A stretch of DNA of 8,880 nt from WHTX01 sp038255145 (GCA_038255145.1 JBBSLP010000112.1:1-8880); one strand, 5' to 3'; counted from the first letter of the stretch, positions 1 through 7,044 are shown. The notes: generated from the letters alone by a model not told the origin. Made by a program: numbers and translations.

Positions 1-1398
1 GAAGGCCCGCACCGCGGTGACGAAGTTGGTGCGGGTCAGGCCCCCGTCGAGGTCACCGGCGATCTGCAGGGCCTGGACGTAGAGCCAGTAGTAGAACATC
101 CCGCTGCCGAACGAGCCCGAGGTGGTGACGTCGTAGCCGGCATCTTTGACGACCTGGCGGCCCCACTGCACGAAGGGGTCGTTGTCGTAGCCGGCGGCGT
201 TGATGTCCTTCTGGCCTCCGCCCATGATCCACCAGCCGTTGGACGCATCCCCTACCTTGTCCTTGCCCACGAAGCTCGACGCCTTGCAGACCGACGAGAT
301 GAACCGGTACTTCACCGCTTCGTTCATGCCGTTCTCGGCCGCCTCGGTCATGGCCTGCGAGCACGGCGCCCCCACCAGCATGCCGATGAAGACGTCGGGG
401 CTCTGGGCGGCGATGGTCGTCATCGGGTCCTTGAGCGTGACCACCGAGGGCTCGACGCGCTCGGTGATGTACTCGATGTCGCCCTTGTGGGGCGACTGGG
501 CGATGTAGGCCTTGAACGCCGAGTCGTAGGAGGCGCCGAAGTCGTTCGTGGTCACCAGGGCGGCCACCTTGACCTTGCCCCCGAACTCCTCGATGCGCTC
601 CTCGATGAAGGAGCCCCACAGGACGGCTTCCGTGTTGTACGCCATCTGGCTGCCAGTGGTCCACGGGTGGTTCACCGGGTCACCCAGGCCGGGGTGGCCG
701 GTCTGGGAGAACACCTGGGGGATGCAGCGCTGGTTGAGCTTGTCGTACGTCTTGAGCGAACCGGCCGACTGCTGGGTGTTCATGGCGAACACCTTCTCCG
801 AGTCGATCAGTTCGTCCACGAGGGGGATGGTGCGGGCGGGATCGTAGGCGTCGTCGCGCATGACCAGGGTTGCCCGGCGATCCTTGCCCTCGGAGTCCAC
901 GAAGACGCCCTTGTCGCTGTAGTACTTGAAGACGGCCTCGCCACCGCGGAGGATGTTGCCGTAGTCACCCTGGGCACCCGACAGGGCACCGGTGACGCCG
1001 ATCTTGATGTCGGTGTCGGTCAGGCCCTCGGTGTCATTCCAACCGGCCGGGCACTTGGACAGGTCGATGGTGAAGCCCTCGGGGCCCGTGACCGTCTTGC
1101 CGTCGGCCGACTTGCCCCACCCGTTCTCCTTGATGCGGGCCACCTCGGCATCCCGCTCCTTGGCCCACAGCACCTCCCAGGCGTCCATGGAGGTGGGCTG
1201 GGCCACCGGCGCCGTGGTCGTCGCCCCGGCCACCGTGGTGGCGGTGCCACCCAGGGCAGCCTGGATGCCCGACTTCACGCCGGCGTCGATGGTGGCGTTG
1301 GTGGCCGTGTCGTTGTCGCCGTCGCCGCCACCGCCGCAGCCGGCTGCCACCAGGCAGACCGCCAGCGCGCCGAGCGCGAACTTCCCTCGTGTCCTCAT
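1..1398 (-). CDS. ABC transporter substrate-binding lipoprotein, branched-chain amino acid (LivK) type, 3'-partial
   Basis: Receptor of a high-affinity ABC importer, expected to be anchored outside the membrane and to bind amino acids, amides, short acids or similar solutes. I translated the minus strand from the ATG at 1398; the frame stays open for 466 codons to the left edge, so the C-terminus is missing. Residues 1-21 are a lipoprotein signal peptide (MRTRGKF, hydrophobic stretch, VAAGC with lipid-accepting Cys21), followed by a Gly/Asp then Thr/Ala-rich linker. The periplasmic-binding type 1 (Peripla_BP_6) fold starts near residue 129 (DTDIKIGVTGALSG) and continues through DPARTIPLVDELIDSEKVFA and VKVAALVTTNDFGASY. 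The ~105 residues between lipidated Cys and fold, including a DLSKCPAGW motif, are longer than in LivJ/LivK. A strong ribosome site (GAGGGGG) lies about 5 nt before the ATG. No permease or ATPase gene is visible, so the ligand is unknown. Confidence 0.93.
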   Translation of the reverse strand, partial: MRTRGKFALGALAVCLVAAGCGGGGDGDNDTATNATIDAGVKSGIQAALGGTATTVAGATTTAPVAQPTSMDAWEVLWAKERDAEVARIKENGWGKSADGKTVTGPEGFTIDLSKCPAGWNDTEGLTDTDIKIGVTGALSGAQGDYGNILRGGEAVFKYYSDKGVFVDSEGKDRRATLVMRDDAYDPARTIPLVDELIDSEKVFAMNTQQSAGSLKTYDKLNQRCIPQVFSQTGHPGLGDPVNHPWTTGSQMAYNTEAVLWGSFIEERIEEFGGKVKVAALVTTNDFGASYDSAFKAYIAQSPHKGDIEYITERVEPSVVTLKDPMTTIAAQSPDVFIGMLVGAPCSQAMTEAAENGMNEAVKYRFISSVCKASSFVGKDKVGDASNGWWIMGGGQKDINAAGYDNDPFVQWGRQVVKDAGYDVTTSGSFGSGMFYYWLYVQALQIAGDLDGGLTRTNFVTAVRAF

Positions 1399-1590
1399 GT
1401 TCCCCCTCTTGTGGCCTGCGGTCGGCACCCCCGTCCCGCGATTGGGGGGCAACGTAGCGCAATTGTTGAGCCACGGTTCAGCACGCAGGTGGCAAAAGTC
1501 TGGTAGCGGTCGGCGTGCCACCATGAGGGGGGAAAAGGGCTCGTCAGCGGCCACCGTGGCCGCCCGCGGACGGGCACAGGGAGCGACACC
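1399..1590. promoter_or_regulatory. Divergent intergenic region between receptor and epoxide hydrolase genes
   Basis: These 192 bases hold no convincing gene and must carry both divergent promoters. On the minus strand, TACGTT (1456-1451) is a plausible -10 for the receptor gene, with TGAACC (1480-1475) 18 nt upstream as a weak -35. The sequence 1467-1480 (TGAGCCACGGTTCA) is an imperfect palindrome overlapping that -35 and could be an operator. This is the most AT-rich part of the left half. For the plus strand I see no clear -10 box; the 17-bp palindrome at 1547-1563 is listed separately. The short ATG reading frame from 1523 is not in phase with the hydrolase. Confidence 0.45.
1547..1563. 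repeat. 17-bp perfect palindrome upstream of epoxide hydrolase
   Basis: GCGGCCAC, one central C, then GTGGCCGC: 8-bp arms match perfectly. It ends 27 nt before the hydrolase GTG start, so it could be an operator or a 5'-leader hairpin that would sit upstream of the ribosome site. In DNA this GC-rich, 8-bp palindromes occur by chance fairly often, so function is unproven. Confidence 0.35.
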
Positions 1591-2658
1591 GTGGCTGACC
1601 ACGCCCACATCACCGAGCACGTCGTACGCACGGGCGACCACACCACCACCTACCTGGCCGCCGGACCCGAGGACGGCCCCCTGGTCATCCTGGTGCACGG
1701 CTGGCCCGAGCTCTCGCGCAGCTGGCGCCACCAACTGCCCGTCCTCGGGGGACTGGGCTTCCGGGCCGTGGCCCCCGACATGCGGGGCTACGGCGGCTCC
1801 ACCGTGTACTCCGGGCACGCCGCGTACGCCCAGGAACTGGTGGTGGGGGACATGCTGGGGCTGCTGGCCGCCCTGGGACGCGACCGGGCCCTGTGGGTGG
1901 GCCACGACTGGGGCAGCCCCACGGTGTGGAACCTGGCCAGCCACCACCCCGAGCGCTGCGTGGCCGTGGCCAACCTGTGCGTGCCCTACTGGTCCCTCGA
2001 CCGGGGCCTGGACGTGGCCGTGTCCCTGGTCGACCGCTCGGTGTACCCACTCGACGAGTACCCCGCCGGTCAGTGGGACTACCAGCTCCACTACCTGGAG
2101 GACTTCGACGGGGCCACGGCCATGATGGACGCGGCGCCCTACCTCATGGTCAAGGCCATCTTCCGCAAGGGCAACCCCACCGGGCTGGGCAAGCCGTCGA
2201 TCACCGCCCGCACCCGGCGCGACGGAGGCTGGTTCAGCGGTGCCTCGCAGGCGCCGGACATCCGGGCCGACCACGACGTCGTCACCCTCGACGACCTCGA
2301 CGCCTACGCCGCGGCGCTGACGCGCAACGGGTTCGCCGCACCCAACGCCTACTACATGAACCACGAGGCCAACGCCGACTACGCCGGGCGGGGGGTGCGG
2401 GCCGACGGGGTGCTCGACCTGCCCGTGCTGTTCCTGGGCGCCCGCTACGACTACACGTGCGAGACGGTGTCCTCCGGCCTGGCCGAGCCCATGCGGGAGC
2501 GCTGCCCCGACCTGGTGGAGCACGTCTTCGATTGCGGCCACTGGATGGCCCAGGAGAAGCCCGTCGAGGTCAACGCCGCCCTGGTCCGCTGGATCGTCGA
2601 ACGGGTGCCCGGGATGTGGCCGGCCCGGGCCACCCGATCGGCACCGGCCGACGCCTAG
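1591..2658 (+). CDS. Epoxide hydrolase-type alpha/beta hydrolase
   Basis: Cytosolic alpha/beta-fold hydrolase, 355 aa, matching the soluble epoxide hydrolase family, which opens epoxides to vicinal diols through an Asp-ester intermediate. All family residues are visible: the oxyanion motif HGWPE (36-40), nucleophile Asp106 in VGHDWGSP, cap Tyr164 in WDYQLHY (like Tyr383 of mammalian sEH) and cap Tyr255 in NAYYMN, probable acid Asp287 in LGARYDYT, and catalytic His317 in CGHWMAQEKP. The two cap tyrosines favour epoxide hydrolase over haloalkane dehalogenase, which uses a similar fold. Start GTG 1591 is supported by AGGGAG at 1578-1583, 7 nt upstream. It is divergent from the receptor gene and followed after 9 nt by the small gene at 2668, so the two are probably co-transcribed. 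The substrate cannot be read from sequence. Confidence 0.9.
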   Translation: MADHAHITEHVVRTGDHTTTYLAAGPEDGPLVILVHGWPELSRSWRHQLPVLGGLGFRAVAPDMRGYGGSTVYSGHAAYAQELVVGDMLGLLAALGRDRALWVGHDWGSPTVWNLASHHPERCVAVANLCVPYWSLDRGLDVAVSLVDRSVYPLDEYPAGQWDYQLHYLEDFDGATAMMDAAPYLMVKAIFRKGNPTGLGKPSITARTRRDGGWFSGASQAPDIRADHDVVTLDDLDAYAAALTRNGFAAPNAYYMNHEANADYAGRGVRADGVLDLPVLFLGARYDYTCETVSSGLAEPMRERCPDLVEHVFDCGHWMAQEKPVEVNAALVRWIVERVPGMWPARATRSAPADA

Positions 2659-2667
2659 CGTGGCCGG

Positions 2668-2946
2668 GTGCACGACGACGGCCCGCTGCAGGTGCCCTTC
2701 GACGAGGGCCTGTCGCGTTGGGGAGCCGCCGCCCAGGCCCTGGCCGAGCAGGTCGGTGGTCGCTGGCCCCGTGACGCCGCCGCCCAGCTCGCCCTGTGCC
2801 AGCTCGTCCACCTGCGCTCGGTGGAGGGGCGCAACCGCTGGGTGGTCGACGACGTGACCCGCTTCGCCGCGGCGGCGGGGGCCAAGGTGGCCGGCGGCTT
2901 CGTGCAACCGACCCTGGGCCTCGACGTGCCCGTCGCTCCCCGCTGA
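2668..2946 (+). CDS. Small protein of unknown function (92 aa)
   Basis: I do not recognise the family. The frame opens with GTG at 2668, 9 nt after the hydrolase stop, and ends at TGA 2944-2946. The product is soluble, without signal peptide, membrane segment or Cys/His metal motif. It reads as mostly helical: SRWGAAAQALAEQVGG (16-31), then DAAAQLALCQLVHLRSVEGRNRW and a VVDDVTRFAAAAGAK segment, ending with a Pro-rich tail. Third codon positions are strongly G/C as in neighbouring genes and the other frames give only Arg/Pro-rich shadows, which supports real coding. The tight spacing suggests translation coupled to the epoxide hydrolase. Partner or regulatory role is unknown. Confidence 0.6.
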   Translation: MHDDGPLQVPFDEGLSRWGAAAQALAEQVGGRWPRDAAAQLALCQLVHLRSVEGRNRWVVDDVTRFAAAAGAKVAGGFVQPTLGLDVPVAPR

Positions 2947-3020
2947 TCCCGGGGCCGGCGCTGCGGGGGAGTGGCTAGCCTCCGCGCCAGGCCGGGGGAC
3001 CACGGGGATGGGGGTATGCC
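2947..3020 (+). promoter_or_regulatory. Probable promoter of the MetE-like gene
   Basis: The 74-nt gap contains TAGCCT at 2976-2981, a TANNNT -10 box, inside TGGCTAGCCTCCGC (2972-2985). Almost the same string, TGGCTAGGGTCCGC, occurs at 5088-5101 before the LLM gene at 5167 (12 of 14 identical), which supports a shared promoter type. No good -35 is visible. G-rich sequence at 3003-3014 provides a loose ribosome site for ATG 3021. Confidence 0.5.
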
Positions 3021-4172
3021 ATGAGCTCAGGAACTGCTCCAGCGGCGGGTTCGACGGGCGTCCGCACGACGCCCCCGTTCCGGGCCGACCACGTGGGCAG
3101 CCTGTTGCGGCCCCGGCCCCTGTTGGCCGCCCGACGGGCCCATGCCGAGGGGGAGCTGTCGGCCGAGGGCCTGGCCGCGGCGGAGGACGAGGCCATCGCC
3201 GCCGCCGTGCGCATGCAGGAGGACGTCGGGCTGCAGTCGGCCACCGACGGTGAGTTCCGTCGGGGCTCGTGGCACATGGACTTCATCTACCAACTCGGTG
3301 GGGTGACCACGTCGGACCAGCGCCTCACGGTGAAGTTCCACAACGCGGCCGGCGACCTCGAGTTCACCCCGGCCGCCCACCAGGTGGTGGACCGGGTCCA
3401 CCTCGACCACACCATCTTCGGCGATGCCTTCACGACGTTGCAGTCGTTGGTCACCACGGCCACGCCCAAGCTGACCATCCCCTCGCCGAGCATGGTCCAC
3501 TACCGGGGCGGCAGGGCCGCCATCGACGACGGCGTGTACCCCGACCTCGACGGCTTCTGGGACGACCTGGGCGCGGCCTACGCCGAGGAGGTGGCCCGCC
3601 TCGGCGCCCTGGGCTGCACCTACCTGCAGTTCGACGACACCAGCCTGGCCTACCTCAACGACCCCGCCCAGCGGGCCGAGATCGAGGCCCGGGGGGACGA
3701 CGCCGACCACCTGCACCTGCGCTACATCAGCACCATCAACGCCGCGGTGTCGAGCCGGCCCGAGGGCATGGCCGTGACCACCCACCTGTGCCGGGGCAAC
3801 TTCCGCTCGTCGTGGGTGGCCGACGGCAGCTACGAGTTCGTGGCCGAGACGCTGTTCAGCCAGCTCGACGTGGACGGCTTCTTCCTCGAGTTCGACGACG
3901 ACCGCTCGGGTGGCTTCGAGCCCCTGCGCTTCGTGCCCCCGGGCAAGCAGGTGGTGTTGGGCCTGGTGACGACGAAGCGGGGCCAGCTCGAGGACCGCGA
4001 CGAGCTGGCCCGCCGCATCGACGCCGCCAGCCGCTTCGTGCCCCTCGACCAGCTGTGCCTGTCGCCCCAGTGCGGGTTCTCCTCCACCGTCGACGGCAAC
4101 TCGCTCACCTACGACGAGCAGGTGGCCAAGCTGGCCCTGATCGTGGACACCGCCCGCCTGGTCTGGGGCTGA
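3021..4172 (+). CDS. MetE/UROD-superfamily zinc methyltransferase-like protein (cobalamin-independent methionine synthase C-terminal type)
   Basis: A 383-aa single-barrel protein corresponding to the C-terminal catalytic half of MetE; true MetE is about 750 aa. Proteins of this size include B. subtilis YxjG/YxjH-like thiol methyltransferases and epoxyalkane:coenzyme M transferase (XecA type). They activate a thiol on zinc for alkylation. All four zinc ligands are visible: His255 and Cys257 (THLCRGN), Glu290 (FFLEFDD), Cys351 (LSPQCGFSS). Other landmarks are FRADHVGSLLRP (20-31), ATDGEFRRGSW (74-84) and YLQFDDTSLAY (201-211). Start ATG 3021 puts HVGSLLRP at the usual N-terminal place; nearby ATGs at 3008 and 3016 are out of frame. 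It ends 16 nt from the convergent LLM gene. Methionine synthesis is possible, but the epoxide hydrolase upstream leaves a catabolic thiol transfer open; the motif set does not separate these. Confidence 0.88.
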   Translation: MSSGTAPAAGSTGVRTTPPFRADHVGSLLRPRPLLAARRAHAEGELSAEGLAAAEDEAIAAAVRMQEDVGLQSATDGEFRRGSWHMDFIYQLGGVTTSDQRLTVKFHNAAGDLEFTPAAHQVVDRVHLDHTIFGDAFTTLQSLVTTATPKLTIPSPSMVHYRGGRAAIDDGVYPDLDGFWDDLGAAYAEEVARLGALGCTYLQFDDTSLAYLNDPAQRAEIEARGDDADHLHLRYISTINAAVSSRPEGMAVTTHLCRGNFRSSWVADGSYEFVAETLFSQLDVDGFFLEFDDDRSGGFEPLRFVPPGKQVVLGLVTTKRGQLEDRDELARRIDAASRFVPLDQLCLSPQCGFSSTVDGNSLTYDEQVAKLALIVDTARLVWG

Positions 4173-4176
4173 AGCC

Positions 4177-4188
4177 GGGCCGCGGCCC
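4177..4188. terminator. Possible shared terminator hairpin between convergent genes
   Basis: GGGCCGCGGCCC is a perfect 12-bp palindrome filling most of the 16-nt gap between the MetE-like stop (4170-4172) and the stop of the minus-strand LLM gene (4189-4191). Its position fits a bidirectional terminator, but there is no T-tract on either strand and the hairpin would have almost no loop. Flanking GCC (4174-4176) and GGC (4192-4194) could extend it with a bulge. Confidence 0.3.
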
Positions 4189-4974
4189 TCAGGCCTTGGC
4201 GTTGTGCTCGTCGCGCCAGGCCACCCACGTCTTGACCAGGTCGAGGTCGTAGTCGGGGCCGCCGGTGTCGAGGGTGAAGAGTGAGAAGCCCGCAGCGACG
4301 AGGGCGTCGATGTCGGACTCCTCGGGGGTGGTCCGCAGCGCCGTGGAGCGCTCGATCTCGCCCGGGTCCCGACCGAGCCGGGCGCACCAGTCGTCGAGCA
4401 CCTCGTTCTTGTGGATCACGGTGTCGAGGTCGCCGAAGCCGTGCCAGATCTGGGCGTGCTCGGCCGTGTAGCGCAGGGTCTTGCGCTCGCCGCCGCCGCC
4501 GATGAGCACGGGGATGTCCCGGGTGGGGGCGGGGTTGAGGACGGCCCAGCGGGCCTTGATGCGGGGCAGGGCCACCGACAGGGCGTCGAGGCGGCCACCG
4601 GCGGTGCCGAACTCGTAGCCGTAGGCGTCGTAGTCCTTCTCGAACCAGCCCGAGCCGATGCCCAGGATCAGCCGCCCGCCGCTGATGTGGTCGACGGTGC
4701 GGGCCATGTCGGCCAGCAGGTCGGGGTTGCGGTACGAGTTGCAGGTGACCAGGGCACCGATCTCGATGGTGGTGGTGGCCTCGGCCCACGCCGCAAGCAT
4801 CGTCCAGCACTCGAAGTGGGCACCGCAGGGATCGCCGTAGAGGGGGAAGAAGTGGTCCCAGTTGAAGGCGATGTCCACGCCCAGGGCCTCGACCTCGGCC
4901 ACGACGGTGCGGATGGCGTCGTAGGGGGCGTGCTGGGGCTGGATCTGCACGCCGATGCGCAGGGGACGGGTCAT
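4189..4974 (-). CDS. LLM-class F420-dependent oxidoreductase (Rv1855c-like)
   Basis: Luciferase-like TIM-barrel oxidoreductase, 261 aa, expected to use F420H2 (or FMN) to reduce or oxidise a small organic substrate in the cytosol. Landmarks: RIGVQIQPQH (6-15), FNWDHFFPLYGD (37-48), EIGALVTCNSYRNP (71-84), ARTVDHISGGRLILGIGSGWFEKDY (91-115, the cofactor-proximal region typical of the family) and IPVLIGGGGERKTLRYTAEHAQIWHGFG (154-181). It resembles the Mycobacterium Rv1855c/MSMEG-type subfamily (TIGR03560-like, recalled from motif style, not searched). I chose ATG 4974 because GAGGAG lies about 8 nt upstream and the protein then begins exactly at the first barrel strand. The open frame extends upstream to 5247 but would cross the palindrome and overlap the divergent LLM gene. 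Substrate unknown. Confidence 0.88.
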   Translation of the reverse strand: MTRPLRIGVQIQPQHAPYDAIRTVVAEVEALGVDIAFNWDHFFPLYGDPCGAHFECWTMLAAWAEATTTIEIGALVTCNSYRNPDLLADMARTVDHISGGRLILGIGSGWFEKDYDAYGYEFGTAGGRLDALSVALPRIKARWAVLNPAPTRDIPVLIGGGGERKTLRYTAEHAQIWHGFGDLDTVIHKNEVLDDWCARLGRDPGEIERSTALRTTPEESDIDALVAAGFSLFTLDTGGPDYDLDLVKTWVAWRDEHNAKA

Positions 4975-5166
4975 GGGGAGCTCCTCGCTGCGGCACCCCC
5001 GGGGGGTGGGGTGCCTGTGGCGCGGACGGTACCCGAGGGGTGGCGGCTCGGTCGTGCCGGAACCCCTCAGGTACCGTCCGCGCCGACTGGCTAGGGTCCG
5101 CCGGGGAGCTGCCCGAGCCCGCGTTGCGGGGGCCGGTGGCTGACCGACCGACCGAGGGGGAGTGGC
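4975..5166. promoter_or_regulatory. Divergent promoter region between two LLM genes
   Basis: 192 nt with no gene. It holds a GC hairpin (4992-4999 GGCACCCC with 5008-5015 GGGGTGCC, 8-nt loop), the 66-bp palindrome at 5019-5084, and TAGGGT at 5092-5097 as the probable -10 for the plus-strand LLM gene (context TGGCTAGGGTCCGC, shared with 2972-2985). The -35 position for that box (about 5069-5074) falls inside the right arm of the palindrome, so a protein bound there would be expected to interfere with transcription. I see no clear TANNNT -10 for the minus-strand gene. A G-rich ribosome site (GAGGGGGAG, 5154-5162) precedes the GTG start at 5167. Confidence 0.55.
5019..5084. repeat. 66-bp near-perfect inverted repeat (operator or extended hairpin)
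   Basis: Arms 5019-5041 and 5062-5084 pair over 23 positions with one mismatch (C5034 against A5069). The symmetry continues in register into the loop: CGGC at 5044-5047 pairs with GCCG at 5056-5059, and 5049-5050 pairs with 5053-5054. The centre is between 5051 and 5052. Each arm contains GGACGGTACC or its complement, a GGTACC core. A chance match of this length is very unlikely. It may be a regulator binding site for the two divergent genes, a paired operator, or a remnant of a small repeat element. Confidence 0.8.
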
Positions 5167-6116
5167 GTGGACATCGGCCTGTGCGTGGCGTCGAAGGTCG
5201 ACGACATCGACTACGTGGTGCGGGCCGAGGAGCTCGGCTACAGCCATGCGTGGTTCGCCGACAGCCAGATGATCTGGTCCGATCCCTACGCCTGCCTGGC
5301 CCTGGCCGCCGTGCGCACGTCACGCATGTGGCTGGGCACCGGGGTGTCCGTGGTCGGCACCCGCATCGCCCCCGTCACCGCCGCCTCCATCGCCACCATC
5401 AACCGGCTGGCCCCGGGGCGCACGTTCCTGGCCCTGGGCAACGGCAACACGGCCTGGCGGCTGATGGGCCACAAGCCCGTCACCATGGCCCAGTTCGGTG
5501 AGTACACCCGGGTGGTACGGGCCCTGCTCGACGGTGAGGAGGTCGAATACACCCAGCGCGGCCGTACGGCACCCATCCAGTTCCAGATGCCCGAGCTGGG
5601 CTTCATCGACCTCGAGCCCCGCGTCCCCATCTACCTGTCGGCCTTCGGTCCCAAGTCGATGGAGCTGGCCGGGCGCTACGCTCGCTGACCACCATGTACG
5701 TGCTCAAGGCCGGCCAGGACCTGACCTCGCCCGAGGTGATCCGATCGGTCGGGCCCACCACCATCTCGGGCTACCACTACGCCTACGACACCGTGCAGCA
5801 GCTCGGCGGCGACCCGCCCAAACACCTGCAGAACCGGTGGGAGGAGTTCTGCGCCCTGGTCGAGCGGGAGCCCGAGCGCACCCGGCACAACCGGACCCAC
5901 GCCGGGCACTGCACCTACGTGCTGCCCGAGGAGGAGACGTTCGTGACGCCCGACCTCATCCGCATGATGTGCTTCGTGGGTTCGGGGCCCGAGATCATCA
6001 GCCAGCTCGAGGCCCTGGACAGCGCCGGCTTGGACCAGGTCATGATCCTGCCCTCCCTGGAGAGCCGCTACGAGGTGCTCGAGGACGTCGGTCGAGAGGT
6101 GCTGGCCAAGCTGTGA
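5167..6116 (+). pseudogene. LLM-class F420-dependent oxidoreductase, split by a frameshift
   Basis: Two adjacent open frames together give one normal LLM oxidoreductase of about 316 aa. The first runs from GTG 5167 to TGA 5688 (173 aa) and carries MDIGLCVASKVDD, YSHAWFADSQMIWSDPY (25-41), APGRTFLALGNGNTA (82-96) and VPIYLSAFGPKSMELAGRYA (153-172). The second resumes at about 5685 in the -1 (=+2) frame with TTMYVLKAG, and continues with PTTISGYHYAYD and LDQVMILPSL to TGA 6114-6116. The family normally reads through GRYADG here, so the break lies around 5681-5687, a net loss of one base (or equivalent). Codon use on both sides is equally healthy, which favours a recent mutation or a sequencing error over old decay. 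A separate second protein from ATG 5694 is unlikely because a TIM barrel would be cut in two. The next LLM gene follows after 37 nt, probably in the same transcript. Confidence 0.85.
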
Positions 6117-6153
6117 GCGTCCTGACGCCGGCCTCTCCGAGGATGGTCGCCCG

Positions 6154-7044
6154 ATGAAGGTCCGCTTCGCCGTCTCGCCGGGCGGGGCCCGCTACGCCCC
6201 CGTCGAGCTGGCTGCCTTCGCCCGTACGGCCGAGTCGTTGGGCTTCGACACCATCTGGTTGTCCGACGTGCCCCTGGCCGGTATCGGCGACCCCCTCGTC
6301 AGCCTGGCCCACATCGCCGCGGTGACGACCAAGCTGAAGCTGGGGCTGAACCTGGTGCCCATCGGGCGCAACCCCATGCTGATGGCCCGGCAGCTGGCCC
6401 AGCTCGACCAGTTGTCGGCCGGGCGGCTGCTGGTGACCCTGGTGCCGGGGTTGGGTTCGCCCGACGAGCGCCGGGCCCTGGGCATGGCCACCGGTGACCG
6501 GGGCCTGCGCATCGAGGAGATGACCGGGCTGTTGCGGCGGTTCTGGGCGGGGGAGCGGGTCGACCACCACAGCCCGGCCTTCGACTTCCCCGGCGTGGTG
6601 GTCGAACCGCGCCCGCTCCAGGATCCCCTGGAGATCTGGATGGGGGGCACGGGGCCCAAGGCGTTGGCCCGGGTGGCCCACTTCGCCGATGGCTGGCTGA
6701 CGGCCAACGTGACGCCCGCCGAGGCCACCGCCGGTCGGGACACCATCCTGGCCGCGGCGGCGAAGGCCGGGCGCGACGTCGACGTCGAGCACTTCGGCAT
6801 CAGCGTGCCCTATGCCCGCACCGAGCTGTCGGGCCCCTCCCTGGCCGCGGCCGTGGCCCGCCGACCCGACGGCGACGTCACCGACATCGTGCCCGTGGGC
6901 GCCGACGCCCTCGAGGGCCTGATCCGTCGCCACATCGATGGTGGCCTGTCCAAGTTCGTGCTCCGCCCCATCGACGCCGGCGCCGGCCGCTCGGCCGACG
7001 ACCTGGCCTGGTTGGCCGACGTGGTCCTCCCGCTGCAGACCTGA
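6154..7044 (+). CDS. LLM-class F420-dependent oxidoreductase
   Basis: Complete luciferase-like TIM-barrel oxidoreductase, 296 aa, probably F420-dependent, acting on an unknown small substrate. Landmarks: MKVRFAVSPGG (1-11), AESLGFDTIWLSD (26-38), LKLGLNLVPIGRNPMLMARQLAQLDQLSAGRLLV (61-94), VPGLGSPDERRALG (97-110), EEMTGLLRRFWAGE (121-134), PLEIWMGGTGPKALARVAHFADGWL (158-182). The GG.GPKAL...ADGW block is a hallmark of the family. ATG 6154 is preceded by GAGGA at 6139-6143; the ATG at 6143 is out of frame. It follows the frameshifted LLM gene by 37 nt and is clearly a different paralogue, so the two may be separate subunits or enzymes of one pathway. The C-terminal ~50 residues (GADALEGLIRRHIDGGLSKFVLRP) are typical of the fold. 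Confidence 0.9.
   Translation: MKVRFAVSPGGARYAPVELAAFARTAESLGFDTIWLSDVPLAGIGDPLVSLAHIAAVTTKLKLGLNLVPIGRNPMLMARQLAQLDQLSAGRLLVTLVPGLGSPDERRALGMATGDRGLRIEEMTGLLRRFWAGERVDHHSPAFDFPGVVVEPRPLQDPLEIWMGGTGPKALARVAHFADGWLTANVTPAEATAGRDTILAAAAKAGRDVDVEHFGISVPYARTELSGPSLAAAVARRPDGDVTDIVPVGADALEGLIRRHIDGGLSKFVLRPIDAGAGRSADDLAWLADVVLPLQT

Noticed and set aside
487..1506. Long plus-strand frame of 339 aa over the receptor gene
   Set aside because: Gly/Val/His/Arg-rich antisense shadow; the minus strand gives a clear lipoprotein with signal peptide and family motifs.
992..2125. Plus-strand frame of 377 aa crossing receptor and hydrolase
   Set aside because: It crosses the divergent promoter region and two real genes; its Pro/Thr/Trp-rich translation resembles nothing.
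3027..3785. Minus-strand frame of 252 aa over the MetE-like gene
   Set aside because: Antisense shadow typical of high-GC third positions; the plus frame holds all zinc ligands.
4992..5015. GGCACCCC/GGGGTGCC hairpin as a terminator or riboswitch
   Set aside because: It lies in the leader of the minus-strand LLM gene, has no T-tract and only 8-bp GC arms; too little to call beyond mention in the intergenic entry.
4975..5247. Upstream extension of the minus-strand LLM gene (352-aa version)
   Set aside because: The added part is Arg/Pro-rich, runs through the 66-bp palindrome and overlaps the divergent LLM start; ATG 4974 has a good ribosome site.
5694..6116. Separate 140-aa gene starting at ATG 5694
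   Set aside because: It is the C-terminal part of the same TIM barrel as the frame ending at 5688, without its own ribosome site.
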